DNA of 64,000 nucleotides from Diorhabda sublineata (GCF_026230105.1 NC_079475.1:34036086-34100085), one strand, 5' to 3'; counted from the first letter of the stretch, positions 48,130 through 60,269 are shown. The notes: generated by a model from the letters alone, not told the origin. Program-made: numbers and translations.

Positions 48130-48760
48130 TTACTTACAATTTTTTGAATGTGTCATCAAGAATATTTTGATAATCCCTATTAGAGTTGAATCGATAGAAT
48201 ATGCTATTATTCGTTTTGATATCACATGGTCTTATTATGCGATCCACTGTCAAGCAATATCGCTGAGATTCCATCATTTGCCTCACCCATTTCTCTATTT
48301 CTGGTTCCACTAATTTTTTGAGTCTTCCATTTATTTCATTCCTTCTCAGTATAATCATTCCAGTAGACCACTCTTTTGGCATTCTTTCTGATTCTCATAC
48401 TCTTTCCATGGTCTTGAATATATTGCGCCCCAATTTATCCCCCCCTATCTTATTACCTCATTTTTCCTCATACTTTCGAATCGTTCATAAATTTTTGGAA
48501 TATTGACTTTTTTGATAATGTTTGCTGCACTGATATAATTCCACATTACACATAATCATTATCTGAGGTATCCATACTATTATCCAGTTATGTTACTATC
48601 TTTTTTTTATTTTTTGCTTTGTTCTCGTATATATTTATTATCAGCAGCTTGTATCATAATTCGTACCTATTTTAACCAAGCTTCTTTCTCACTCTAATTT
48701 TCATTATATATTTCTCATCAAGCCATTCACATTTTTTCTGGTATCTTTTGTATCAATAAC
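48130..48760 (-). mobile_element. LINE fragment: endonuclease-RT linker and RT start
   Basis: On the minus strand, KKCEWLDEKYIMKIRVRKK (about 48680-48740) matches the linker after the endonuclease (WFDEECxxAIRxRNxA). It is followed about 250 bp later by KTMERVESERMPKEWSTGMI-like sequence (48350-48420), the opening of the reverse transcriptase (WexexiPxeW..gii). EINGRLKKLVEPEIEKWVRQ (48275-48335) comes next and matches the IYERxLxxRLxxxxExxIxexQ block, with an internal deletion. Order and spacing fit one LINE in one orientation. Confidence 0.68.
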
Positions 48761-48764
48761 TTCA

Positions 48765-51570
48765 ATTTGATGCATCTGTAATTACTAATATCACATTGGA
48801 AAAATGTTGATACATTTTTTAAGAATCTTTTTAGTACTATACATAATTACTAATCCTCCAAGACCAAATGGGTTTGATGAATTTTACATTTCTTCTTTTG
48901 GTTGTAATACGATTTAAATCTTCTTCCCCTTGAGAATTATCTCAAAACTGTTGTAACTGAATCGTTAAAACAAAATTGTCACACGCCTCCCGTGAGTCGT
49001 ACGATAATCCGAAAACTACCGTCATTTTCTCTGGCAACATAGCCTAACACTTTAAAAAGTTAAGATGGTCCAAAGGGATCTATGATAAGTGAAAAGATGA
49101 TCCCGATGAACTTAAAGTAGTTCGAATACTAGGCCAGCTGAAGTTATAGAAGAACTATAACAATAAAATCGGGAGTAATGAATAATGTTCGTAATATTCT
49201 AAATCATTAATTTGCTTTAAATTACTGTTATGATTATTATATGAAGGCGTATGTAAACATGTATCATTTTGCCAAGGTATTTAGACACTTTCAAAATGTC
49301 TTATTTTCTAATTCTTTCCCCCTTTTTAATGATTTCAAAGAATAACTAGAAAGAGCTTCGAGAAATATTTTATAGTTTTGTCAGTTTCTTAAAAAGGCGA
49401 CGTGATTCAGGAAATGACAAATATCAAGTGTTTTGTGTACCTAATGTGGAAAATGGATAAAATAAATGAATAGATGCAGTGCCAATAAAAAAGTGAGTAG
49501 TGGATAACCTTATTATGTATTACTCTACAATTAGTATTTTTTGGGGGTTTATTATATTTGCATTTCAATAAATGTAATGATTACAATTAAATGAAAAAAA
49601 TTGATCACCGATTTATTGAAATGTTTTGCATACTTTGGGTTTTTCAAGCAACATGTTCACATCGATCTCTTCGATTGCAAGATAAAATATAACAAAATTA
49701 TTTAACAAAACGTTCGCTGTTGATCTGTTATATACAAAATTATTCTAGACTAGGCTGTGAAATTAACCTTTCAAAAAATCATATGTGTCATATATGTTTG
49801 AATATCTATATCCATAGTTGCCTAAAAAAATCTTGAAATGAAAAAATGGAAATTATTGTTACGAACTCGTTCACCACGCTGACCGTGAATCCGATCTTGT
49901 CCGGCTATGATGGAAATATCTAAAGCTTGGCGAATGTGCCGATTCTTGGACATCATTTTGTTTCTTCATATGTTTTTATATACAGCAGCGATTTGTTAAC
50001 ATTGTTTTGAGAACCAATTCTTAGGAAGACGTCTTTATTTATTTGTTTTTTCACTTTCTAGAATTATTCGAGAAATTCTTTTTGGTATAAATTCATGCTT
50101 ATTTAGTTTGTAATTAATCTGATGTCATCCTAAACACATTGGGGTAGACAAGTAAATGGTCTGTTTATATAAATTGATTTGTTAAGAATTAGATATGTCT
50201 ATAGAAAAGTATTGGTGTATAGTTAAGTGTATGGTTACCAATTTAGTGAACTTAATAGTTTATAAATAAATTAAGTAAATAAGCAAGGAACCTGTATATG
50301 AATTCGCCCCACCATTAGATATACTTTGAATAAATAAGAAAAATGTAACATTAATTTTTGGATTTTATCATAGATAATTATCGTAATAATCAACCATCTT
50401 AGTATTATTTTTTTATCGAAGTTGTCATGTATCAATTCCACTTATTAACCTGACAGATTTCTTAAAAAAACTCATAACAGCATTTTATTACTTTTTCAAC
50501 TTAAACAACACGATCACGTTGTTTTGTGTTTTGAAATATATATGAATTATTTTCTGAAACTATTTTTTATTTTTCATACGGACCTCACATATTTTGATAC
50601 AATTGAGTTCTGTGAGTGTGTAATATCGATATTTTTAGTCAACTTATTTTGATAATATTCATATTTACCTAAGGAATATTTTCTATCTTTCCTACTTCTT
50701 GTTTAATACATTTTCATTTTTGGCCTCTAACATCAAATGATGGTCTATCTAGAAGCATGATATATTTTTTGGACACCTTGTAAAACATAATTTCCAATGA
50801 TATATATGTTTTTATATCTACTAACTCAACTAGAAACACCGAAAATTATTTAAAGTTGAAAGGGACAAAATAACACCTATACTAGTTTTAGAAAAATGAT
50901 TTCATTTATGTTTGGAGTAATCACCATCTACATTTATAAACTCTTACAATTCAAGCTTTGACATCTTGAAGTCAGTTTTCTTTTGGAATGCGATGAGTTT
51001 ATCAATGTTTCAAACGGTAAATGAAGAACAGTGCCTTCCTGCTTGTGCCTCATTACCAAACGATATCTATCATCTTTCGAATTCTCTATGCTGGCGAACC
51101 AAAGTTGAAACCGTGCAAGTTGCAACAGCTGAAGACTTTGTTTTCCACTTCAACTGACCTTGAAATCGTAGTAGATCATAGTATGCTCACTATCCCATTA
51201 CCAATTTCGATAGCAAATCGTTTTTTCCATTATTTACTGTCTGATACTGTTGGACGATGGAGTATTTGAAAATGCAGAGTTGCCAGCAGTAACTCCTATA
51301 GTTTCATTTCAAAATATACACAGCGGTCATCGTATAAGAATAAATTGAATTCATTTCAACGCCCTAGAAGCATTAGAACATTCAAATTCTTGTCACTCAT
51401 GCTATTCTAACATTAATAACAATAATTAAAGTGGCATGTTATTAAGTTTTCTAAACTATAATTAGTTCAGTATTCTAATTGAATTGAAAATTTAATATCA
51501 TCTTTATGAGTAGATCGTCGAGCTTTCGATGCAAATATTCATTTCCGTTTATACATCACCATTACCGGCC
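48765..51570. other. No element recognised
   Basis: Overlapping open frames on both strands at 50934-51269 are slightly less AT-rich but show no motif I know. The patch at 49860-49950 could encode a short minus-strand peptide without recognisable features. Confidence 0.3.
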
Positions 51571-51574
51571 TAAG

Positions 51575-51715
51575 ATATAAGAGAAAACGTGCCACTGTAA
51601 CTTTTTGACTCTTTCGGCATCTCAAAACTTGTCACGTCACATGTCACGCCAGGGTCGCCATTGAAAAGTAGCAGCGAGATGCTTCAATTTGTACGCTATG
51701 TCGAACGATGTAAGT
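51575..51715 (+). promoter_or_regulatory. Possible promoter and first exon
   Basis: A patch richer in G and C holds an E-box-like region (cacgtcacatgtcacg) and gtcgccattg, which contains a GCCAT core like those near start sites of housekeeping genes. It is followed by short ATG frames and a donor-like atgtaagtc at 51708-51716. One short frame reads MSND up to the donor. Nothing else supports transcription here. Confidence 0.2.
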
Positions 51716-52099
51716 CTACTCCCCTATCTTTTAAAAGGGCTCAATTTTCTAGAATTGCTGTGTTTCAGCGTCAACAATAAGAAAAACTATTGTTATTTTA
51801 ACAGTGAATTTTCTCGTAAGTTGCACATTTGGTATCGTTGCAGCAAACAGATGAAAATTAAAAAAAAACGTACGAGGGCGGTGTGACAGAATTGTGAGTT
51901 TTCAATGAAAAAGTTGGTTTACTGGAGAAATTATTATATATTTTATCATACTCTTCTTTTATTTATATATATTTTTTTAGAATTAAAATAATTTCCCCAA
52001 AATAAGTATTATATTAAGTTTCTAAAAAAAGTAATCAGAGGGAGCCACTTTATGAACCTAACATAGGAATGGGCAAGCGCATTGTTGTGATGTGAAGAG

Positions 52100-52700
52100 C
52101 CTCATTTCTTTAACAAAAGTGGTTTTCTTTCCTTCATTTTCCTGATTACGAGGACTCTGTTATGCTTAAATCCGAATATTTAGCTAAGTCATAAGCTTTT
52201 CTTGAGACGCTGAGCTCCAGTTTCTATACTGACTTTCTAATAGTCTGTTTATGTTATGTCCATTCTGTTCATCTATTTTCTAGCATTCTTCTAACATAAT
52301 ATGTCACCCCATTCTGAATTCTTAGAGTTTTCATTTCGACTGTTCTCATTATTTTCCCATTATTCAGTTATATAAATTAAAATGGATCTTATGTAAGTTT
52401 GGAGATTTTTAGCTTTGAATATTGCTTTAGTCTCATAGATAAAATTCTCATATTATATCCATCTGTCGTTGAAATTATCCTATGTATTAGGCGCTGTAGG
52501 TCATCCATGTCCCATAACACTTTCAATGATAGACCTCCCATTTTGCATTTATGTAACTAGCTTTGAAATTCTTGACGCTTCCTATGATTCTGTCTATTAA
52601 AATATTGAATATTGAATTATCCTGGTCATAATTTATACTTCTTTCAACATTCGTTTGAATTTATAATGCGAGCGGGTTTTTAATAAGCATAAAAGAATCG
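52100..52700 (-). mobile_element. Decayed LINE reverse transcriptase fragment
   Basis: Minus-strand translation in shifting frames gives FNILIDRIIGSVKNFKAS, DMDDLQRLIHRIISTTDGYN with MRILSMRL (about 52420-52530), then TYIRSILIYITE-WENN and a NSRNENSKNSEWGD-like stretch. The order (a DDLQRLxxxxxxxxxxYGMxLNxxKTK block, then an LIYGxExWxxNxxxxxRLxxxExxxxRRxL block) fits the palm and thumb of a LINE reverse transcriptase. Many stops are present, and the limits are approximate. Confidence 0.55.
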
Positions 52701-52709
52701 TAGCACCCA

Positions 52710-53805
52710 CCTTGATGCTATGTTTCTCATATGTATTATTTCATGCTGAATCTTGCATTTGGTGACATATCTAATTCATGTAATTTCATTTCATGATCGT
52801 CAAGTTATTATTGACACAGAGTAACTAAATATGTACAAGCATTTAAAAATTAATTGAGAGAAATGATACCTAAAAACAACGGAGCCAAATAGAAAACTGA
52901 AAACTCATAAATTCGGAGTTATCGTGAAAAAATGATAATATATGAAAAGCATTCTGTACCTGATTCGTAAATTGAGCAACAGGATGAGGAAGGTGTTGAT
53001 CCTCATGACGAGTCAGTTAAGTTGAATCTGTCCCATGTATTAAACGGAGATGTCAGAGGAAAAATTTGTTAATGGAAAGGTGGTGATTTCGGCAGAAAAT
53101 ATTTTTCCTATGAATGAATCTAATCAGAACGAGGACTGTCGTGATGCGCATCAAAAACAGAAGGCCTATAAAATGTTTAGATCTTCAACTTCATTGTGTT
53201 AAATAGGTACATGAATAATGCATTCATTAGTAATCATAATCTATTGATGTACTTAAAAGAGTAAAACAAGAAATAACTTAGAAAGATCATAGTTTGCGTA
53301 ATCTTATATGAGGAGTGACCAAACAGATCATTATTTTCCTTAAAATTGCATTTAATCTATAAGTTTATTTCAAGTTAATTTTTTTCGAACGCAAACTGTA
53401 TTCAGATAAATTGTTTATATATTAGTATGCTAGATTTGTTTTCATAATTTTATATTTCTTGTTGTCAATGAGACAATCATTAGATTCCTAAAGTTACTTC
53501 TTGATTATCATCAAACCAATTCATGAGCTAAACCAAGTAGTTTAATGAAGAAGTTGGAGTTCTTGTTATTTGAAACTGATTAGTGTAATTTATAGAATAG
53601 CATTTAAAACCACCATTTATTGATATAAATTCTTGATACTTATCAAAGATACTTGTTATAATGCACTAATATATTATCGAGGTATCGAGTTGGATGATCC
53701 CTCCGAGTGAAGCAACACCACTGGATTTATGGCCCCTTTGTCGGGATTAGCAACCTTATCCTTCTACATGAGGCTATTGCGCCCTAACCATCAGTTACAA
53801 ATGCT
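52710..53805. other. AT-rich stretch, nothing recognised
   Basis: No protein relic or repeat was identified. Confidence 0.35.
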
Positions 53806-53811
53806 TATTAT

Positions 53812-54000
53812 ATGATAGAGATATATTGCATCCGCATGTTTGGGATACGTAGAAAGGCTTTCAAGATAATTTCACTAGAAGAACAGGTAATGCAGAGTCG
53901 TATTACTTTCGGAGAAATTGGGGATGGCAGTTTTATTAATTTATACGACAAGGAAGAAGATTACGTTAAGATTCTTCCTTATTCTACTCTTTTGAAATAA
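53812..54000 (+). other. Unassigned open frame, 62 codons
   Basis: The frame ends SRITFGEIGDGSFINLYDKE, EDYVKILPYSTLLK and a stop that overlaps an AATAAA-like word (gaaataaat). An acceptor-like gaacaggtaatgcag lies directly before AGTCGTATT at about 53893, so the last third could be a terminal exon. The composition of this part is protein-like. I do not recognise it, and chance is possible. Confidence 0.25.
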
Positions 54001-54414
54001 ATCTCCGGTGATTGACCAAAGTTGTAATTTAAGTGAGTCTTCAATAAAGAAATTGCTGGAAATTTATTGTAACGTTTTCGTATTTATTTACACTCCTTCT
54101 ATTAGTGGGGAAAATTAACAAGTACTATCTCTTACGTTCTTAATTTATTTACACACTATACAGTACTCTTAACTCATAATAATTTATTACATATTTATAC
54201 ATAAACTTATTCATATACCACGAATAGAATTCTAGTTCTAGAACCTAAAGAAACACAAGAAATAGACAAATAGAATTACCTAGATATTATTTAAAAGAAA
54301 TTCTGTAGTAAACCGCCTTCTATAATAAAAAGTTCATCAAAGACGCGTCTGCTATTTAAAAAAAAACAGATTAAAGGCGCTCCGAGAATTCGCTGAATTT
54401 TAAAATTCAATAGC

Positions 54415-54450
54415 TGGGTCCTTAGGCTGGATAGCCCGCCTAAGGACCCA
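54415..54450. repeat. Perfect 13 bp GC-rich hairpin
   Basis: tgggtccttaggc (54415-54427) and gcctaaggaccca (54438-54450) are exact inverted copies around a 10-base loop (tggatagccc). Pairing does not extend into the flanks. It is too short for a typical microRNA precursor. No function is assigned. Confidence 0.95.
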
Positions 54451-54651
54451 TTTCGAGAGCTTGTTCCAACAGCTTATTAGTTCCATAATTTTTTCTTCAA
54501 TTATTCGACTATAATAGTATTTCGAAATTGATTAGTCTAGTAAAACGGTTATGGATTCAAAAGAGTTCTCGATGAAAAGGATTAACCGTGAAAATTCTCA
54601 CAAAATGAGCGAACTAATACTCCATTTGAATTTTTTTATAGTTGTCTTTAG

Positions 54652-54752
54652 AGTAGCAGAATTACACTGTTCACTACCAGTAGACCAAAACCCACAATTA
54701 CACTATCTGACAGGCGGTCGTATAACGGAATTATTATTTACAGAGGCTGAAG
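54652..54752 (+). CDS. Candidate internal coding exon, product unknown
   Basis: A strong acceptor (gaatttttttatagttgtctttag, long pyrimidine tract) precedes 101 bp open in one frame, ending at GAAG/gtaaac, a good donor. The translation is VAELHCSLPVDQNPQLHYLT, then GGRITELLFTEAE. It starts with the third base of a codon and ends with the first base. Composition differs clearly from chance frames nearby (Pro, Asp, Gln, His, Gly, Arg). The frame at 54551-54650 upstream is intron by this reading. The protein is not recognised. Confidence 0.5.
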
Positions 54753-54754
54753 GT

Positions 54755-55040
54755 AAACTGTCATATCAGCTATTAACTTGATATACGTATTCATACTGAA
54801 TTTTCCAATTAATGAACTTTTTCCGCAAATAACAATTCGAGCGGAAAACACCACTTCAGCGGAAAATTTTGTCCTTTATCCGTATTTGAACTATTCTTAT
54901 ATTCCCAATGCTTCCAAATGAGGCAGAAAATTTATGGTTTAATACAATTTTACATTATTTATGTTTATTTCATGATAATGACTGACATCGTGCTCAGTGT
55001 TACCTAATTTTTCTGTCCGACTATATTTCAATTGAGCTAT
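54755..55040. other. AT-rich stretch, nothing recognised
   Basis: Short spacer before the LINE tail. Nothing was seen in it. Confidence 0.35.
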
Positions 55041-55042
55041 AT

Positions 55043-55551
55043 GCTCCTTAACAGTCTATTATGCCCTTATTGAGTCGCATCTCCGATATGCCCTTTCCTA
55101 CTGGGGTACGTGTGGTGCGACTCAATTTGAGGGAATATTCAAACTACAAAAGAGAGCTGCTAGATATTTACTCGAACTAAACAGCAATGATCACTGCAGG
55201 GACATCTTCAAAAGATCAGAAATTTTCACTTTTCCTTTCTTATTCATCTTTGAATCCGTTTGCCAAATTCATAAGCACGCTTCTCCAATTTAAGAAAGAA
55301 CATTCAACGGCTTTCTCCTTAGGAACGTGGAGCATGACCTTTACCTACCCACTTCACTTTCAGAATTAGTTCAGGGCTCAATATTTTACAATGTAAAAAA
55401 ATGCACAATCACTTACCAATTAAAATCAAATCGATATGATTGTTTCGTGCATTCCGCAATAATTTGAGGGCTTATTCACTGGAAAATGTCTTCTACTCTA
55501 TAAATGATTTCTATTCTAAAAATAATATTCAACTCCGGGCATGCTACATAA
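55043..55551 (+). mobile_element. Jockey-like LINE C-terminal tail, copy 1
   Basis: The plus strand reads VYYALIESHLRYALSYWGTC, GATQFEGIFKLQKRAARYLL and ELNSNDHCRDIFKRSEI, then FLFIFESVCQIHKHASPI and a stop. In a following frame come LRNVEHDLYLPTSLSELVQG and SIFYNVKKCTITYQLKSNRY. This is the thumb and C-terminal region of jockey-like reverse transcriptases (YfxxxESHLRYGIxxWG...LQKRAxRxl). The palm domain is absent in this copy. It is closely similar to 59447-59930. Confidence 0.88.
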
Positions 55552-55554
55552 TTA

Positions 55555-56750
55555 ACACTCTTTTCAATATCTAGTATATCAACCTTATCCAATAATTTCA
55601 ATGTATTGCTGGAAATAAACCAATATCAATCCCACTCTGTTAAATATGTTGAGAGAATTTTTCCTGTTTTTTGTTTTGAATTTGGAAAAAAAGGTTTCAC
55701 GTGTATTTTTTCAAAATCTATAACGGTTAATTAACTTTCTACAATTCTCTTATCAGAACAGTTGAGTACAGCCACATTAAAGTTAACAGGAACTACTGGA
55801 TTAAAAATGAGAATCCCGATGTGATATAAAATTTCTTTCAAAGAAGCAGTTATGACAAGTGAGAACATGAAGTAACAGAAATAATAAAAAAAACATAGTT
55901 ATAAGGAAAATTGACATCTCATTTCTCATATAAAAATGTGTCTGTAACTTAAAATGGATTCAACCGTTAAAAAACTAGTTTTATGGAAAAAATTTTAATC
56001 GGAGGGCTAAATTGCATGATTGTTTAGATCTAATAAAAATGTATACAAGTTGTTCCTATATAAAAATGACGTTATAATCGATTATATTAAACATCAACAC
56101 TAACTATTTGATTTCTATTTTCATATGGTGCGTGAAGTTGTAATAACTGCCACATATCAAATTACAAGATAAATAAAATGGTATGTCTTCATATATGGAT
56201 AAACAACAAATGCCCGAAAAGTGAATATAGGAAATCTAATTAGTCTTTCATGGGATGTTCCAATTTTTACAGGGGTCAAGGTTACTCATGACATGAGTAA
56301 GTTAGAACTGTATTGCAAGCAAATGAATATATGAACATTTCATGAGGCTGCTCTACAGGCAAAGTATTTAATATTAAATTGGCGATTGTTGGTGAGATAA
56401 AAGTAAAAATAAAGAAAGAGATCTGATTAATTTCGAGTTATTCGAAATGTTTAAAATGGATCGATTACGTATGGGACATTGTAAAATAGTAACTAGACAA
56501 TATTATGATCATTTGCTTGTCTGAAATTGAGTCAGCTATTTTATCACTTGCTCATAAACACTTTGGTACTTCACAAGTACTCTCTGTATTTATTGTAGTA
56601 AGTAGAATAACCATATTTAAAGGTGACAATATAACATTTTAAATACCACATACCTCAAATAGTTTGCTTTCACTGCACTCGCTAATATCCCATATTAATT
56701 ATGCGCCCTTTGATTTACTTTGACTCCAAGGTCAGTTTAATCGAACACTA
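55555..56750. other. AT-rich stretch, nothing recognised
   Basis: No element or exon-like block was identified. Confidence 0.35.
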
Positions 56751-56754
56751 AAGT

Positions 56755-57165
56755 CTTAAGTGAGTCTAATGCTCATTTGGTGATGAAAATTCACAAGAAA
56801 CTGTGTTTCGCTGGTATCATCAATTTAAAAGAAGACCAGCAAGTGCTTGCAGGTCATGCTACTATTAGAAACAAAGAAAATGGGACATATGATTAGAAAA
56901 TATCCAATATCCATCATCCTGTCAAGCTATTGGAGCAGCCCTTGGTGTTAGTTATGCGACATATAATTGAATTTCACCTGATCATTTCACTGAAAAATAT
57001 TATTATTTGTTGGATGCCGTATACGCCTAACTATTTCAAAAGGCAGAGAGAGGAAGAATTATGCTGGGAGCTATAGAAAAATAAAATAATAGTGAAAATA
57101 AAATTTTATTCTTCTAAAATAGTGACAGGTGATAAAACATACTTACTATTTTATTATATTACTAC
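56755..57165 (+). mobile_element. Mariner transposase N-terminal relic
   Basis: The plus strand gives SFGDENSQETVFRWYHQFKR (56775-56834), then ASACRS with the frame breaking. Next is PSSCQAIGAALGVSYATYN (56910-56970), the helix-turn-helix of mariner proteins, and EKYYYLLDAVYA, where the xxxCxRWxPHxL region is poor. KIVTGDKTYLLFYY follows (57115-57156), the first catalytic Asp block (IVTGDETWIYYYD), with Asp kept and Glu changed to Lys. Sequence after it no longer matches mariner. Confidence 0.75.
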
Positions 57166-57442
57166 CATAGCAATAATGTAATAAAAGCAAAGTCTGTCAA
57201 GAAAATTTATCAATCATTGGTTAATCCTCATCATGATTTGTGAAATTTTGCTCCAAGCATTTTTTGCACAAGTAGTTGTCTCCCAATTTCCCTAGTCAAT
57301 TATAACAACTTATAATTAAAACAAAAATTGGAAATCACATAATTGAAACATCGTTTAATTGGCTCTAAACAATTCGCTTCGTATTCAATGACTGAACTAT
57401 ACTTTCAATCTCCACTGTCAGTACAAATTAACATTTTTGTAG

Positions 57443-57525
57443 CAGAAAATTCCCCAACATCTGTATTATACGATACATCAAAGCAAGCTTTGATTGTCCA
57501 CTTTTCACCCTGTGACTTAATATCG
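57443..57525 (+). CDS. Candidate internal coding exon, product unknown
   Basis: Two possible acceptors three bases apart (ttttgtag/cag/AAAATT, a NAGNAG site) precede an open block reading ENSPTSVLYDTSKQALIVHF, then SPCDLIS. The frame that stays open begins with the second base of a codon, which fits the one-base end of the 54652-54752 block. A weak donor (ATATCG/gtgctc) ends it at a codon boundary; otherwise it runs to a TAG at 57532. The protein-like composition is the main support; the donor is poor. Confidence 0.35.
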
Positions 57526-57539
57526 GTGCTCTAGTGTAA

Positions 57540-59080
57540 CTCATTTCATTGTATAGAGATAATTGCAAGACTACCTCTGCATAGCAGCTTCAAATTGAGG
57601 GTGCTAGATTCAACGGTCTACGCCTTTACTGTGAAAAATTTAAATGCAAAGTTGTGTAAGCAGTACAGAATAAAATAACGCATTTGGTAACAATGGAAAG
57701 TTTTTCTAAGTGAAAATTTGAATTATATGGGCAAAGGAGTACCAGGAAAAAATTAATATATATGCACAGCCATGTTGTATGTGTCTAAACAGTATAACTT
57801 CATTAAGAGTTCTATGTGTGCTGGATGTCACGCAACACGATAAAACCATTTACTGACATGTTTTAATGAAACATATATTTCAATATACCGCCTCAAAAAC
57901 GTACAAAGTAGAAATGAACATGGTGTATTAAATTTTCATTTCAATCTTCGAAGGAAATATTCATATAGAGGGGTATAATTTCTGGCAGATTTGATTTAAT
58001 AACTGAATCATATCAGTTTTCATATAAAATAGTGAAACTTGTGAGTTTCAATACATAACTTGTGTATAACCTGTATACATCAAACGTCATTTAGATGTAT
58101 TATTTGGAAATAATGACTGTACAGTATTTTTTTAGAATTCTACTGTTTCAATTAAATTAGTGCAACACACGTCTTAAAAAGAAATGTAACGTCGATGTGA
58201 CATTTTTTTCCGCTACAACAAAAAAATTCTGTAGGAACCAATTGAAAATTATTTGTAAACGTTTTTCTCTGTTTTCTATCCATAAAAATGAATTTAGTTG
58301 GTTTATGTATGACGCATGATTACTATGGAGTCAACCTTTGATCTTAAATAATACCTGGTAAGCCAGGCATATCCTGTGTATGCTAGAAAATTGTTGTATT
58401 CGGGTATTTCGCCATGAAGTAATGAATGCAATGTCTCATGCTGCAAATTTGTTAATGGAAATTTCACTTTCCCACTGAGGCAGCACAATTGGTATTTCTC
58501 TCAATGTACAAAAATATTTACAACGTCCATTAGCTCAATGCGAACGCAGTAATCAGTGCTGTAATCGTATTGAAACGCTACTCGATTTAAATCAGTACTT
58601 CGTAAATAAATTATCTAGTTGTTGATTCTTGAGGTTTGTTCAACGATTTCCCGTTGTTAACCGATTGTAGGTACTCTTGTCATTGAGAGGCACCAAGTGA
58701 AGCCATAATAACGCGGCGCTCTCTCCGTGCAATTTCTTGATATTCAGTCTTTTCATTTTCAATGTTTTTAATTCTAGTTCCATCACGCCTTTGTCGGTAA
58801 TGTTTTGATCATCTTGGATGCGGCATAGGACATAACAGAAGTTTTGTTTGGACTTTTGTATTCAATAAGTAGAATTGCTCTATATTCTGCTAAAAATAGA
58901 ATATTCTTCTACAAAAATCATTAATTTTGCTTCTTGACCAAATAATAATTTGATTGCGATAGCTGTAGAAATTTTTAACTTCGGCTATTAATTATTTGCA
59001 TCTGTTATAACTTTTTAGAAGCTTGCATAAACTGTCGTTACTCCATTTAATGAAGTTTTATTTCCTATTCCTCATCATTT
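57540..59080. other. AT-rich stretch, no element recognised
   Basis: A minus-strand patch at about 58690-58800 reads RRDGTRIKNIENEKTEYQEI, then ARRERRVIMASLG. It is protein-like but not placed in any family by me. Confidence 0.3.
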
Positions 59081-59084
59081 TATG

Positions 59085-59930
59085 ATGTTTATGAACGACA
59101 TCGGCTAAAATATGTTTATTTGCAGACGACACTAGTTTCTCTTGGAGCAACCCTCATCTCACGGCACTTCATAGAACTATATCTAGTGACCTAATCACCA
59201 TTAAATCATAGTGCGAATCTAATCTTTACTGTCTCAACGTTTTTAAAACGAAAGTTTTATAATATAAAAATACATTGCATCTTTTTTTTATTGAATAACA
59301 GCACCACTGACGTCGTCGAATCTTTAAAATTCTTGTTGTGGACAATTCCTTGAAATGGGAGTTACATATTGCCGCCTTATCTAAAACATTAAGTTCCTTC
59401 TGCTTTGCGCTGATATCAGTTTTCAAAGAACTGAACTTATTTACCTCCTCAATAGTCTATTATGTCCTTATTGAGTAGCATCTCCGATATGCCCTTTCCT
59501 TATGGGGTACGTGAGGTGCGACTCAATTTAAACGAATGTTCAATCTACAAAAGGGGCTGTTAGATATTTACTCGAAATAAACAGCAATGATCACTGCAGG
59601 GACATCTTTAAAAGATCAGAAATTTCCACTTTTCCTTTCTTATTCATCTTTGAATCCGTTTGCCAATTTCAGAAAGGACATTCAACGGCTATCTCCTTAG
59701 GAACGAGGAGCATGACCTTTACCTACCCACTTCACTTTCAGAATTAGTTCACGGCTCAATATTTTACAATGCGAAAAAATGCACAATCACTAACCAATTG
59801 AAATCAACGATATGATTGTTTCGTGCATTCAGCAATAATTTGAGGGCTTATTTACTGGAAAATGCCTTCTACTCTATAAAAGATTTCTATCCTAAAAATA
59901 ATATTTAATTCCGGACATGCTACATACTGG
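59085..59930 (+). mobile_element. Jockey-like LINE palm and C-terminal tail, copy 2
   Basis: LFADDTSFSW (about 59117-59147) preserves the FADD catalytic motif of the reverse transcriptase. It is followed by LHRTISSDLITIKS, LNVFKTKVL, ILVVDNSLKWELHIAALSKT (59327-59387) and LIEHLRYALSLWGT with stops. From 59447 it matches copy 1 at 55043-55551 closely, but with a deletion of about 22 bp in the middle (tttgccaatttcagaaag, near 59665). The protein is broken by several stops. Together with copy 1 it represents a locally repeated LINE lineage. Confidence 0.88.
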
Positions 59931-59959
59931 TAATTTTTTCTTTGTATTTATATACTAAT

Positions 59960-60265
59960 TATCACCAACTAAACAGCAGGGCTTACTGCAGGGACTTCTT
60001 TAAAAGATTAAAAATTCTGACTTTTCTTTCCTTATTCATTTGTTTATCCGTTTTTCTAATTCGTAAGCGTGCTTCTCCAATTTCAGAAAGATCGTTGCAC
60101 CGCTATCCACTTGGGAACGCGAGGCACGACCTTTGCCTACCAACTTCACGTTCAGAATTTGTTAAGGGCTCAATATTTTACAATGCAAAAAAATGCACAA
60201 TCAGTTACCAATTGAAATCAAATCGATGATATCATGGTTTCTCGCATTCCGCATCAACAAATTTT
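59960..60265 (+). mobile_element. Jockey-like LINE C-terminal tail, copy 3
   Basis: The frame at 59942-60229 reads LNSRAYCRDFFKRLKILTFL, SLFICLSVFLIRKRASPISE, RSLHRYPLGNARHDLCLPTS and RSEFVKGSIFYNAKKCTISY. It is collinear with copies 1 and 2 but more diverged from them than they are from each other. It lies about 30 bp after the end of copy 2 in the same orientation. It keeps the coding frame better than the other two. Confidence 0.88.
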
Positions 60266-60269
60266 TTTA

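Noticed and set aside
51869..51890. tacgagggcggtgtgacag, resembling a mariner end
   Set aside because: Only the first seven bases agree with the 23140 element end; no partner end or transposase nearby.
57343..57442. First part of the open frame at 57343-57534 as coding
   Set aside because: Only the part after the acceptor at 57442 looks protein-like and phase-consistent; the upstream ATG has no support.
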